Positions 6,051 through 13,612 of a stretch of 18,587 nucleotides of DNA are shown piece by piece (position 1 is the stretch's first letter; every line of letters begins with the position of its first letter). The notes beneath the pieces are model-generated. The model saw only the letters and a list, made by a program, of their open reading frames with translations. It was not told the DNA's origin and did not search any database. The DNA comes from Acidobacteria bacterium UBA7540 (GTDB lineage Bacteria; Acidobacteriota; Terriglobia; UBA7540): positions 1 through 18,587 of the forward strand of contig DLMI01000175.1 of NCBI GenBank assembly GCA_002478145.1. The letters run 5' to 3'. Made by a program: the position numbers and the translations under genes.

Positions 6051-6956
6051 ATGGCATTGTTGGTGGTTGGCACGGTAGCTTTTGATTCCATCAGAACCCC
6101 GCACGGGAGGGCAGAGAACATCTTGGGTGGGTCGGCAACCTATTTCTCGCTCGCCGCGAGTTGGTTTGTCCCTGTCCAGATCGTGGCCGTGGTCGGCGAG
6201 GACTTCGGAGAAGAGCAAGTGCGATTATTTCAAGACCGCGGCGTTGACACTGCCGGCCTGGAGCGGGTCCCCGGAAAGACCTTCTATTGGTCGGGTGAAT
6301 ACGTCGGCGATATGAATGAGGCGCGAACGCTCGAAACGCACCTCAACGTTTTCGAGAAATTCTCGCCCACGATACCCGCCTCGTATCTCGACAGCGAGTT
6401 CGTGTTCCTCGGCAATATCGATCCGGTGTTGCAGCTCCATGTCCGCCGGCAACTTCCTAAGGCTCGCCTGGCGGCCCTGGATTCCATGAATTATTGGATC
6501 AAGGGCAAACCGGAGGAGTTGAAGAAAGCTCTGGCTGAAGTCGATGTCCTGCTGATCAATGAGACGGAAGCGCGCATGCTTTCCGGCATTTCCAACCTCA
6601 AGAGGGCTGCAGAAGTGATCCAGAGGATGGGCCCGCGCACCCTGGTCATTAAGCGTGGAGAGCACGGTGTCACGCTTTTCTCCGACGGCGGAATCTTCTC
6701 CGCGCCAGCATTCCCACTCGATGAAGTCCACGATCCCACCGGCGCCGGAGACAGCTTTGCGGGCGGCTTCATGGGGCATCTGGCCAGAGCTGGTGACCTC
6801 TCGCATGGCCAGCTTCGCCGCGCGGTGATTTACGGTTCGGTGATGGCCAGCTACGCCGTCGAAGAGTTCGGACTCGCGAGGCTACTCCGGCTCACCCCCA
6901 AGGAGATTGAAGCCCGCTACCGCGAGTTCAAGAACCTAACGCATTTTGATGCTTGA
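6051..6956 (+). CDS. PfkB-family carbohydrate/nucleoside kinase
   Basis: A 301-residue ribokinase-like kinase. The N-terminal substrate-side motif is NILGGSATYFSLAA (23-36), INETEA (169-174) is the central segment, and the ATP-site/anion-hole signature DPTGAGDSFAGGF (228-240) carries the catalytic Asp234. The lid strand region after residue 80 (YWSGEYVGDMNEARTLET) is typical of a subgroup of bacterial PfkB proteins whose substrate is unassigned. The ATG follows an AAAAGGA sequence at a suitable distance. It is in the same transcript as mtnP, which yields adenine and methylthioribose-1-phosphate, so a nucleoside or pentose substrate is an attractive but unproven inference. Its stop (6954-6956) lies just inside the next gene, showing translational overlap. 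Confidence 0.85.
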   Translation: MALLVVGTVAFDSIRTPHGRAENILGGSATYFSLAASWFVPVQIVAVVGEDFGEEQVRLFQDRGVDTAGLERVPGKTFYWSGEYVGDMNEARTLETHLNVFEKFSPTIPASYLDSEFVFLGNIDPVLQLHVRRQLPKARLAALDSMNYWIKGKPEELKKALAEVDVLLINETEARMLSGISNLKRAAEVIQRMGPRTLVIKRGEHGVTLFSDGGIFSAPAFPLDEVHDPTGAGDSFAGGFMGHLARAGDLSHGQLRRAVIYGSVMASYAVEEFGLARLLRLTPKEIEARYREFKNLTHFDA

Positions 6957-8577
6957 ACAAGCCCTCCACCCAACGGAATCCGGCGCCTGTCCGCCCCCTT
7001 TGTCTTTCAAGTCCGACGGCCCGGTGGCCGCTTGCATTGCTGCGGTCACCGTGGGGGCCCTTTACGTCTTCTACTCCCGTGGGCTGACGAACGTTTATGG
7101 CGACGCCCTCGCTCACATGGAGGGCGCGCGGCGCATCTTCGATTCACTGACCCCCGGCTATGATGAGATTGGTAGTGTTTGGCTGCCCCTGTTTCACCTC
7201 TTGGCCGCCCCATTGGCACTGAGTGACTTCCTGTGGAGGACGGGGCTGGCCGGAAGCATCGTTTCATCGGCAGCTTTTGCGGGCACTGCCTGGCTCCTGT
7301 ATCGACTTGGGACGGAAATCAATGGGGGCCGGTCGGCAGGCCTCCTTGCACTGGCCGGGATTCTGCTCAGCCCCAACCTTCTCTATCTCGCGGGCACTCC
7401 ACTGACGGAACCCTTGGCCATTTTTTGGGCGGTTCTGGTGGTCTACGGCCTATTCCGTTACAGGGAAGCCGGCAGACTTGGGGCCCTGTTGGGGGCGGCG
7501 GGGGCAGGGTTCCTCGGGACGCTCACCCGTTACGAGGAGTGGTACGTGCTGCCCTTCGCGGCCTTGTTTGTGCTGCTCGCGCGGCGGCAGTCCTGGAAAT
7601 CCCGCATCCGGCACGCCTTGGTATTCTCGATCATTTCTGGGGCTGGTCCTGTGCTCTGGTTGCTTCACAACGCGTGGCGCTTCGGGAATCCCCTGGAGTT
7701 TTACAACGGGCCATTTTCGGCCCAGGCTATATATGCCCATCAAGTTGCCACCACGGCGTTTCCCTATCCGACCGACGGCAGGCTTCTCCTCTCCGCACGC
7801 TATTATCTTGAGGACCTCAGACTAGTCCTCGGAGTGTGGCCACTCGAGCTGGCAATCCTTGGGTTGGTTGCATGGGCAGCGAACCGGCGAGTTTGGGGCA
7901 GGGGAGCGGTGGCTTTTCTGTTCTTGGTTCCTATGCCGTTCTATGTCCTCGCCCTTGCGCATGCCTCCATTCCGCTTTACGTGCCAACTCTGTTTCCTCA
8001 CACCTATTACAATTTGCGCTATGGAGTGGAAATGGTTCCGGCCCTGGCGCTTTTCCCGGCCTTCCTTCTCCCTGGAGGTTTGCCGCGGCGTCGGTGTTAC
8101 GGATTGCTGGCGTTCTTTGTGATCCTGCTTGCCTGGCAAAGTTACTTACTTCTTGCCGGAGGAGTCGAGGAGCTGGCGGTCGCCAAGGAAGGCATCCTGA
8201 ATTCGCCTTGCCGATCACATCGCCAGCAAGCTGTCATCCGCTTCCTCCGTGACTACTATGATGGACAGCGGATACTGATGGCGGCGGGCAAGTGGCCATG
8301 TGTAATGCCGGAAGTCGGGATTTCTTACCGTAATACTATTACCGAGACGAACCGCAGGTATTGGCGCAGGCTCCGACCGGATGCCGGGAAATGGGTGGAA
8401 TGGATTATTCGCGGCGAGGGTGACGCGGTGGATGAGCTTATGCGTGCCTACCCCCAGGCTTTTTTGAATTTCGACCTTCTGGAAAGGGACTCGTTTCCCA
8501 ACGAAGGCAGTGTGGCAATGTATCGGCGCAGGGACGGGAGTACAGCGACAAGTGACGAGCGGAAAAGCAGAAAGTAG
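6949..8577 (+). CDS. GT-C fold membrane glycosyltransferase
   Basis: A 542-residue polytopic protein with about ten hydrophobic helices between residues 26 and 400 and a soluble C-terminal tail. The first outside loop carries GDALAHMEGARRIF (51-64) with Asp52 and His56, in the position of the catalytic acidic residue of lipid-linked-sugar transferases (ArnT/PMT/Dpm1-dependent type); GYDEIGSVWLPLFHLL and LAGTPLTEPLAIFWA follow as in that superfamily. It probably transfers a sugar from polyprenyl phosphate to an envelope acceptor at the outer face of the inner membrane. ATG 6949 (or TTG 6946) overlaps the kinase stop. The last residues (TSDERKSRK) are encoded by GTGACAA and GCAGAAA heptamers that also supply the TAG stop. 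An 18-base piece of this tail-coding sequence recurs at 18389-18406. Acceptor and sugar are unknown. Confidence 0.75.
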   Translation: MLEQALHPTESGACPPPLSFKSDGPVAACIAAVTVGALYVFYSRGLTNVYGDALAHMEGARRIFDSLTPGYDEIGSVWLPLFHLLAAPLALSDFLWRTGLAGSIVSSAAFAGTAWLLYRLGTEINGGRSAGLLALAGILLSPNLLYLAGTPLTEPLAIFWAVLVVYGLFRYREAGRLGALLGAAGAGFLGTLTRYEEWYVLPFAALFVLLARRQSWKSRIRHALVFSIISGAGPVLWLLHNAWRFGNPLEFYNGPFSAQAIYAHQVATTAFPYPTDGRLLLSARYYLEDLRLVLGVWPLELAILGLVAWAANRRVWGRGAVAFLFLVPMPFYVLALAHASIPLYVPTLFPHTYYNLRYGVEMVPALALFPAFLLPGGLPRRRCYGLLAFFVILLAWQSYLLLAGGVEELAVAKEGILNSPCRSHRQQAVIRFLRDYYDGQRILMAAGKWPCVMPEVGISYRNTITETNRRYWRRLRPDAGKWVEWIIRGEGDAVDELMRAYPQAFLNFDLLERDSFPNEGSVAMYRRRDGSTATSDERKSRK

Positions 8578-8737
8578 AAATCAGAAAGCAGAAAGCAAAA
8601 GGCGGGGAACAGAAGAAAGTAGGGCGAAGCATGCAATTCACTATTCACTATTTACCATTCACGATTCACTACTTGAAATGTACCGCAGACCTGTTTTTTC
8701 GAAAGCTGAAAGCTGCCGGCTGAGAGCTGAGAGCTAG
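8545..8737. repeat. Heptamer-repeat mosaic between glycosyltransferase and dapF
   Basis: GTGACAA/GTGACGA units (8547-8561), GCAGAAA units (8566-8600), ATTCACT units (8636-8671) and GCTGAAA/GCTGAGA units (8702-8736), each of period 7. The first two families overlap the coding end of the glycosyltransferase gene. The last one ends 25 bases before the dapF ATG. Confidence 0.85.
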
Positions 8738-8761
8738 TCACTGACTCGGAGACAACCCCCG

Positions 8762-9610
8762 ATGAGAAAAGTTCCCTTCGCGAAGTTTCACGGCCTCGGA
8801 AACGATTTCATTGTTGTGGGAGCGGAAGGCCTTCCGCACTCTTTGTCCAAGTTCGTGGCGGCGATTTTGGATCGCCACAAGGGAATCGGAGCGGACGGAC
8901 TCTTGGTAGTGATGCCGCCCCGCAACAAGAAGCACGCTGCGCGCGTGCGGTTTTTCAACGCGGATGGCAGCGAAGCAGAGATGTCCGGCAACGGCATCCG
9001 CTGTGCCGGCGCCTTCCTGGCGGAACTCTCCCCGGTCAGACAAACATTTCTTATTGAGACAGCAGCGGGTCTGAAGTCCCTCCAGAAGGTAGAAGAAGAG
9101 AAGGGTAAGTGGCTGTTTCGCGTTGGCATGGGGGCTCCAGTTCTGGAGCCTGCCAAGATCCCATTCAAGGCCGGAGACTTCCCTCGGCCCATCAGAGGTT
9201 TTGCCCTTCGCACCCAGCGAGGCGTGGTGCAAGCAACGGTGACATCGCTGGGCAATCCACATTGCTCCATTTTTGTGAAGGACTTCGCCAGCCTTGACTG
9301 GGAAAGCCTGGGACGCGAGATCGAGACCAATCCGCTTTTCCCGAACCGCACGAACGTGGAGTTTGTGAGAGTGCTCTCGAGAAATGAGATCGAAGTGCGC
9401 TTCTGGGAGCGCGGCGTGGGGCACACGCTGTCGTCTGGCACAGGCTCCTGCGCCGCTGCCCTGGCAAGCATCCTCGACGGTCGGACTGAAAGGCAAGTTC
9501 GCGTTCAAACGGAAGCCGGCTCGCTCCTGGTGGCCTGGCCGGAGAATGGAGAAATCATCCTGACGGGGCCAGTCGAAAGAATCGCCCAGGGCACCTACAA
9601 TTACCGTTGA
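8762..9610 (+). CDS. dapF: Diaminopimelate epimerase homologue with both catalytic cysteines replaced by serine
   Basis: A 282-residue protein of normal DapF length with the double pseudo-symmetric fold. DapF converts LL- to meso-diaminopimelate for lysine and peptidoglycan in the cytosol. Conserved signatures are AKFHGLGNDF (7-16), GIGADGLL (41-48), FNADGSEAE (65-73), GNPHCSI (164-170), PNRTNVEFV (194-202) and the carboxylate-binding pair Glu217-Arg218. The cysteine that abstracts the proton in H. influenzae and E. coli enzymes (Cys73, motif MCGNG) is Ser75 here (codon TCC, 8984-8986, MSGNG). The second (Cys217, ACGSGAC) is Ser225 (codon TCT, 9434-9436, SSGTGSC). The remaining Cys81 and Cys230 match other commonly conserved, non-catalytic cysteines. 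The ATG gives the expected N-terminus; no strong ribosome site is seen. The next gene starts 9 bp downstream. It may be a lineage-specific functional variant or a different isomerase. Confidence 0.85.
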   Translation: MRKVPFAKFHGLGNDFIVVGAEGLPHSLSKFVAAILDRHKGIGADGLLVVMPPRNKKHAARVRFFNADGSEAEMSGNGIRCAGAFLAELSPVRQTFLIETAAGLKSLQKVEEEKGKWLFRVGMGAPVLEPAKIPFKAGDFPRPIRGFALRTQRGVVQATVTSLGNPHCSIFVKDFASLDWESLGREIETNPLFPNRTNVEFVRVLSRNEIEVRFWERGVGHTLSSGTGSCAAALASILDGRTERQVRVQTEAGSLLVAWPENGEIILTGPVERIAQGTYNYR

Positions 9611-9619
9611 GTGTAACCC

Positions 9620-10861
9620 ATGACCTCTCGAGAAAGAGTTCTTACTGCCTGCAATCATCGCCAGCCCGACCGAGTGCCGGTTGATCTTTCCGGTCACCCT
9701 TCCTCAGGGATCGCCGCCATCGCCTACGCCAAATTGCGCGATTATCTTGGACTCCCCAAGAAGACCCTTCGCGTTTACGACCCTATTCAGCAATTGGCCA
9801 TCGTGGATGACGACGTCCTCGAGAAACTCGGGATCGATGTCCTCGATCTGGGCCGCGCTTTCGCCCTCGACGAAGCATCCTGGGCAGACTGGACATTGCC
9901 GGATGGTACCCCTTGCAAGATGCCGGCGTGGGCATTGCCTCAAACGGCGGACGGAAGGTGGGTCTTCCGCTCCAAGAGCGGGCGTGTGATTGCCCATATG
10001 CCGGAGGGCGCGCTCTATTTCGAACAAACTTATTTCCCATTCACGGATGAAGATGGGCCCACGACCATCCCCGGGGCCATGCAAGAGTGCATGTGGCACG
10101 TCGTCGCTGGTCCTCCAGGCCCATGGGTCAATAACGCGCAGTTGAGAGAGGGAGCAAAACGGCTGCGGCAGAAGACCGACAAGGCCATTGTGGGCGGCTT
10201 TGGCGGCAATCTGCTGGAGACGGGGCAGTTCTTCTATCGCAACGACAACTTCTTTATGCTGCTGGCAGCCGAACCCGCGAAGGCGCACAAGTTCCTCGAC
10301 GACCTTGTCGAGATTCACCTTGCCAACCTGGAGAAATATCTGGGGGCGGTCGGCGACTGTATCGACCTCATCAAGTTTGGCGACGACCTGGGAATGCAAA
10401 GCGGGCCGCAAGTTTCGCCCAAGATGTACCGGGAATTCTTCAAGCCTCGCCACAAACTCATGTGGAGCCGTGCTAAACAACTGGCCGACGTGAAAGTAAT
10501 GCTCCATTGTTGTGGCGGAGTCCGGGAACTGTTGCCTGATTTGATTGACGCCGGATTGGAGGCCATCAACCCGGTTCAGATTTCTTGCGCCGGTATGGAC
10601 GCCGGGGAGCTAAAGGCTGAATTCGGGAAGGACATGGTATTCTGGGGCGGAGGTTGCGACACGCAGACCATCCTGCCCAACGCCACGCCGGACGAAGTGC
10701 GCCGGCACGTCAAAGAACAGGTGCAAATCCTCAGCCCCGGTGGCGGCTTCGTCTTCCAACAGGTTCACAATATCCTGGCCAATGTTCCCCCGGAAAACAT
10801 TGTGGCCATGTACGAAGCCGTGCAGGAGATCGGGAGATCTGTTGATCGGGTGATCGGGTGA
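9620..10861 (+). CDS. Uroporphyrinogen decarboxylase (URO-D/MtaA) family protein, not HemE
   Basis: A 413-residue TIM-barrel protein of the URO-D superfamily (COG0407-like). The N-terminus MTSRERVLTACNHRQPDRVPVDL is the family opening. The C-terminal half has LIKFGDDLGMQSGPQVSPKMYREFFKPRHK (251-280), HCCGGVRELLPDLIDAGLEAINPVQ (296-320), WGGGCDTQTILPNATPDEV (342-360) and FQQVHNILANVPPENIVAMYEA (379-400). True HemE's RPPVWxMRQAGRY signature is absent, so haem synthesis is unlikely. Corrinoid or other methyltransferases of this superfamily bind zinc through an H-x-C...C set; His296, Cys298 and Cys346 are candidates, unproven. It follows dapF by 9 bp and is probably co-transcribed, but no metabolic link is evident. 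The last residues and the TGA stop are written by an octamer repeat (GATCGGGT) tract. Confidence 0.8.
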   Translation: MTSRERVLTACNHRQPDRVPVDLSGHPSSGIAAIAYAKLRDYLGLPKKTLRVYDPIQQLAIVDDDVLEKLGIDVLDLGRAFALDEASWADWTLPDGTPCKMPAWALPQTADGRWVFRSKSGRVIAHMPEGALYFEQTYFPFTDEDGPTTIPGAMQECMWHVVAGPPGPWVNNAQLREGAKRLRQKTDKAIVGGFGGNLLETGQFFYRNDNFFMLLAAEPAKAHKFLDDLVEIHLANLEKYLGAVGDCIDLIKFGDDLGMQSGPQVSPKMYREFFKPRHKLMWSRAKQLADVKVMLHCCGGVRELLPDLIDAGLEAINPVQISCAGMDAGELKAEFGKDMVFWGGGCDTQTILPNATPDEVRRHVKEQVQILSPGGGFVFQQVHNILANVPPENIVAMYEAVQEIGRSVDRVIG

Positions 10862-10969
10862 TCGGGAGAACGGATCGGGTCATCGGGTGTTTGATTGTAG
10901 GGAGGAGTACAAGAGACTTTGCAGGGTGGTGTTTTTTTGTTCGCCCGATCACCCGATCTCACGATCCTC
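10842..10969. repeat. GATCGGGT octamer repeats in inverted pair between convergent genes
   Basis: Tandem GATCGGGT units run from 10844 to about 10890. Complementary CCCGATCA units lie at 10944-10968. Bases 10844-10858 are exactly complementary to 10944-10958. A run of seven T lies at 10932-10938 in the loop, before the right arm on the plus strand. The period is 8, unlike the 7-bp families elsewhere in the window. The position between convergent genes suits a bidirectional transcription end. The URO-D stop codon is inside the left tract. Confidence 0.8.
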
Positions 10970-10971
10970 CC

Positions 10972-11592
10972 TCACGGCCGAATATAAAGAATGATTTTAC
11001 TGGGAACTCCATTCTTTGAAATGAAATCCACGGTCTGCGCGGGCTGCCAGCCGGGGACCTGAAAATCGTGCGAGACGATGCGCGCCCCAGAACGGAGTTG
11101 GGTCGCGAGCATGGGGCGCAGGCGCTCATTCACGGCGGTCAAAAGGTATAGCGTCACCACGGTGGCGTGACGGACATTGACCTCAAACATGTTTTCGTGG
11201 AGTATCTGGGCACGGCCTTGCAAGCCCAATTTTAGGATGCGTTTCGAGGATTCCTCATAAAGGTCGGAATTGAGTTCCACCCCCACGGCCCGAGCTCCGA
11301 ATTTCTGTGCAGCCAGGATCACAATGCGCCCGTCCCCCGATCCTAAGTCGTAGACCACGTCGTCGGGTTGGACCTTGGCAACTTCCAACATCTTTTGCGC
11401 CACATCGAGCGGCGTGGGGACAAAGGGAACAATGTGCTCCAGATACTTGCCGGCATCATTCGGAGCCGGGGAAAGGGGCGTATTTTGGGGCGTGGCCGCC
11501 CGGCAGAAAAGTAGCATGCCGAGACCAACGGTGAAAACCGCAAACCTGCCACAGCCTTTGGTAACGTCAATGACGCGCGCAATTCGTCGCAT
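10972..11592 (-). CDS. Exported or membrane-anchored class I SAM-dependent methyltransferase
   Basis: A 206-residue Rossmann-fold methyltransferase with the SAM-binding motif I DLGSGDGRIVILAA (82-95), motif II GVELN (104-108), a short post-motif strand VVTLYLL (145-151) and VSHDF (173-177). The segment VPFVPTPLDVAQKMLEVAKV just before motif I is typical of a bacterial family annotated only as class I methyltransferase, distantly reminiscent of the DOT1 fold. Unusually, residues 14-32 (CGRFAVFTVGLGMLLFCRA after a basic MRRIARVIDVTKG) form a hydrophobic segment that reads as a signal peptide or membrane anchor, though SAM is cytosolic. It is convergent with the URO-D-family gene; the octamer inverted repeat lies between them. 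The ATG lacks a clear ribosome site. The target is unknown. Confidence 0.78.
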   Translation of the reverse strand: MRRIARVIDVTKGCGRFAVFTVGLGMLLFCRAATPQNTPLSPAPNDAGKYLEHIVPFVPTPLDVAQKMLEVAKVQPDDVVYDLGSGDGRIVILAAQKFGARAVGVELNSDLYEESSKRILKLGLQGRAQILHENMFEVNVRHATVVTLYLLTAVNERLRPMLATQLRSGARIVSHDFQVPGWQPAQTVDFISKNGVPSKIILYIRP

Positions 11593-11827
11593 AAGACAAT
11601 TCTATGGGTTGCAAGGCATGTTGTCGAGCGAGTTGAGGGGCCACAGTTAAAAGTCGAAAGTCAAAAGTTGAAGGTCTAAAGTGCTTTGGCCGTTTACGGT
11701 TAGCCGTTGACTGCGGCTGCACGCAAACTGACAGCGGGAACCTTTTTACTGTATCCTGTTAACCTTCGACTCTTGACTGTCAACTGCTTTCTGATAACCG
11801 ACGGCTGATAGCTGATAGCTTTCTCCC
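11593..11827. repeat. Divergent intergenic region filled with heptamer repeats
   Basis: AAGTCGA/AAGTCAA/AAGTTGA units occupy about 11650-11681. A second continuous series of period 7 runs from 11764 to 11820 (TTCGACT, CTTGACT, GTCAACT, ... GATAGCT, GATAGCT). It drifts from a GACT-type to a GCTGATA-type unit and stops eight bases before the permease ATG. Promoters for both divergent genes should be in this region, but none is convincing by eye. Confidence 0.75.
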
Positions 11828-13207
11828 ATGCCCCACCCCCAACCTTCTCTTCGCCGCGAACTGACCCTCACCAACGGTACGGCCATTGTGGTCGCGAACA
11901 TGATTGGGGCGGGAATCTTCGGCACCACAGGCTTCCTGGCAGGGGATCTTGGCAAGCCTTCCCTGGTGCTTGGTATCTGGTTGGCGGGCGCGCTGGTCGC
12001 CTTAGCCGGATGCCTATGTTATGCGGAGCTGGCAATCAATTTGCCCCGCTCCGGAGGAGAATACGTTTACTTGCGGGAGGCTTGGGGGCCGGCCTGGGGA
12101 TTTCTGAGCGGCTGGATTTCCTTCTTCGCAGGGTTTGCAGCGCCCATCGCGGCCTCGGCGTTGCTTTTTTCCGAGTACCTGGCGCACTTTTTCCCCGCAC
12201 TCTCGCCCAGATCGCCGGCAGGAATGCTGTCCACCTCCTCGAGGTGGATCCACACGGGCAACGGGCACCTGCTGGCGGTAGGGGTGGTTGCGGTGTTTGC
12301 GGTTACCAATATCCTTGGGGTGCGTTTCGCAGGCAAGATCCAAAACGTTCTTACCGGCTTGAAAGTTGGAGTCCTGGGAGCCTTTCTGGTGCTGGCCTTC
12401 CTGATGGGGAAGGGAAGCGTCGCTCATTTCTCGGCAGAGGCAGTCCGAACCTCTCACCACAGCCTGGGCGGACAATGCGCGGTTTCCCTCGTCTTCGTGA
12501 TGTTCGCTTATAGCGGTTGGAACGCTGCTACTTATGTGGCCGAGGAGATGAAGTCGCCGGAGCGTACGTTGCCCGCTTCGCTGGTGGCAGGGACCCTAAT
12601 CGTGGCGGTCTTCTATCTGGCGTTGAACGCCGCTTTCATCTACGCCATGCCTTTAGAAGCCATGAAGGGCATCGAACGCATCGGCGGAGCGGCGGCGGAA
12701 GCGCTCTTTGGAGGGAAAGGCGGAGACTTCTTCAGTGGCGTGATGTCGGTCGGGTTACTTTCCACAGTGAGCGCTATGGTGATAGTGGGGCCGCGCGTCT
12801 ATTACGCCATGGCCCAGGATGGCTGTTTTTTTCGCGGCGCGGCGCGCGTGCATCCGCGCTGGAGGACACCCATCCAGGCTATTCTCTGGCAGTCGGCAGC
12901 AACGGCCGTTATGATCCTGACGGGATCATTTGAAAGCCTGCTCTATTACATTGGCTTCGCGTTAGTCCTGTTTGCCGCCCTGGCGGTGGCAGGCATGGTA
13001 CGCCTGCGCAACCGGCCCGCTTGGAAGCGGCTCGGGGCCGTAAGTTGGGGATATCCCGTCGCTCCCGCAGTTTTTATCGGCGCCAGCGTGTGGATGCTCT
13101 GCTACACGATGGCACTGCGGCCAAAAGAATCCTTCCTGGGTCTGCTGACCATGGCGGGCGGGGCCCTGGTCTATCGCTGGTTTTTCCGCCGCCGCGCGGG
13201 AGCGTAG
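11828..13207 (+). CDS. APC-superfamily amino-acid permease
   Basis: A 459-residue inner-membrane transporter with about 12 hydrophobic helices. Helix 1 carries the substrate-loop signature NMIGAGIFGTTG (24-35) of the LeuT-fold APC group, followed by CYAELAINLPRSGGEYVYLREAWGP (64-88) in helix 2 and loop, and FAYSGWNAATYVAEEMKSPERTLP in the helix 6 region, as in LAT-like and YjeH-like amino-acid exchangers. It probably imports or exchanges a neutral amino acid; the specificity is not visible. It is a single gene, divergent from the methyltransferase, with its start eight bases after a GCTGATA heptamer tract and no good Shine-Dalgarno. It is followed by 400 bp without genes. Confidence 0.88.
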   Translation: MPHPQPSLRRELTLTNGTAIVVANMIGAGIFGTTGFLAGDLGKPSLVLGIWLAGALVALAGCLCYAELAINLPRSGGEYVYLREAWGPAWGFLSGWISFFAGFAAPIAASALLFSEYLAHFFPALSPRSPAGMLSTSSRWIHTGNGHLLAVGVVAVFAVTNILGVRFAGKIQNVLTGLKVGVLGAFLVLAFLMGKGSVAHFSAEAVRTSHHSLGGQCAVSLVFVMFAYSGWNAATYVAEEMKSPERTLPASLVAGTLIVAVFYLALNAAFIYAMPLEAMKGIERIGGAAAEALFGGKGGDFFSGVMSVGLLSTVSAMVIVGPRVYYAMAQDGCFFRGAARVHPRWRTPIQAILWQSAATAVMILTGSFESLLYYIGFALVLFAALAVAGMVRLRNRPAWKRLGAVSWGYPVAPAVFIGASVWMLCYTMALRPKESFLGLLTMAGGALVYRWFFRRRAGA

Positions 13208-13612
13208 GTCAACTACCCCGCCCGAAGCAATGGCCGCTAACTCGGCGCGGCCCGGTGGCCGCAACCCGAGAGGAGACTCACCACAGAGGCCACACAGTTC
13301 GCAGAGAAGAGCAGAAGTATTTTTCTCTGTAGCACTAGTTCGTGAGACGTTGTTGTGCCGCAAAGATTTTGCGCGTCACGTAGGGGCGAGCGGCGCTCGC
13401 CCCAGGGCCGAACGCCGTTCGGCCCTACGTGTTGGTTGCGGCTATGCCGCGCTGTGCGCTCTGCGGTGAATTCCTTCTTCGCGGCAGGAGAAGTAGTCGA
13501 CCGTTCGTGCTACAGTGAGTAGCCACTCTCAAACGCCTCGCCCGGCGCGTTCGGCCCGGACGGAAGCTGGCGTCGCGCGGGAGCGTTCGTCCTCAGACGA
13601 AGGAGGGGAGTC
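13208..13612. other. Gene-free stretch with palindromic repeats
   Basis: About 400 bp. Bases 13271-13310 resemble the CACCACAGAGGCACACAG dispersed repeat of many bacteria. A compact double hairpin is at 13378-13430, listed separately. The rest (13431-13600) leads to the DinB-like gene with a good ribosome site AGGAGG at 13601-13606; no clear promoter hexamers. Open frames here cross the palindromes and look like no protein. Confidence 0.65.
13378..13430. repeat. Nested palindrome: outer 8-bp stem enclosing two hairpins
   Basis: Outer arms ACGTAGGG (13378-13385) and CCCTACGT (13423-13430) enclose two hairpins: GGGCGAGC with GCTCGCCC (about 13384-13402) and GGGCCGAA with TTCGGCCC (about 13405-13425). 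The shape is a three-way junction. It belongs to the GTAGGGGCGACC...GGTCGCCCCTAC kind of dispersed repeat; a simpler relative is at 15769-15803. Confidence 0.75.

Noticed and set aside
9620..10861. hemE (uroporphyrinogen decarboxylase proper)
   Set aside because: The HemE N-terminal Arg-rich RQAGRY signature is missing, and the C-terminal HNI...VPPENI segment belongs to another subfamily.
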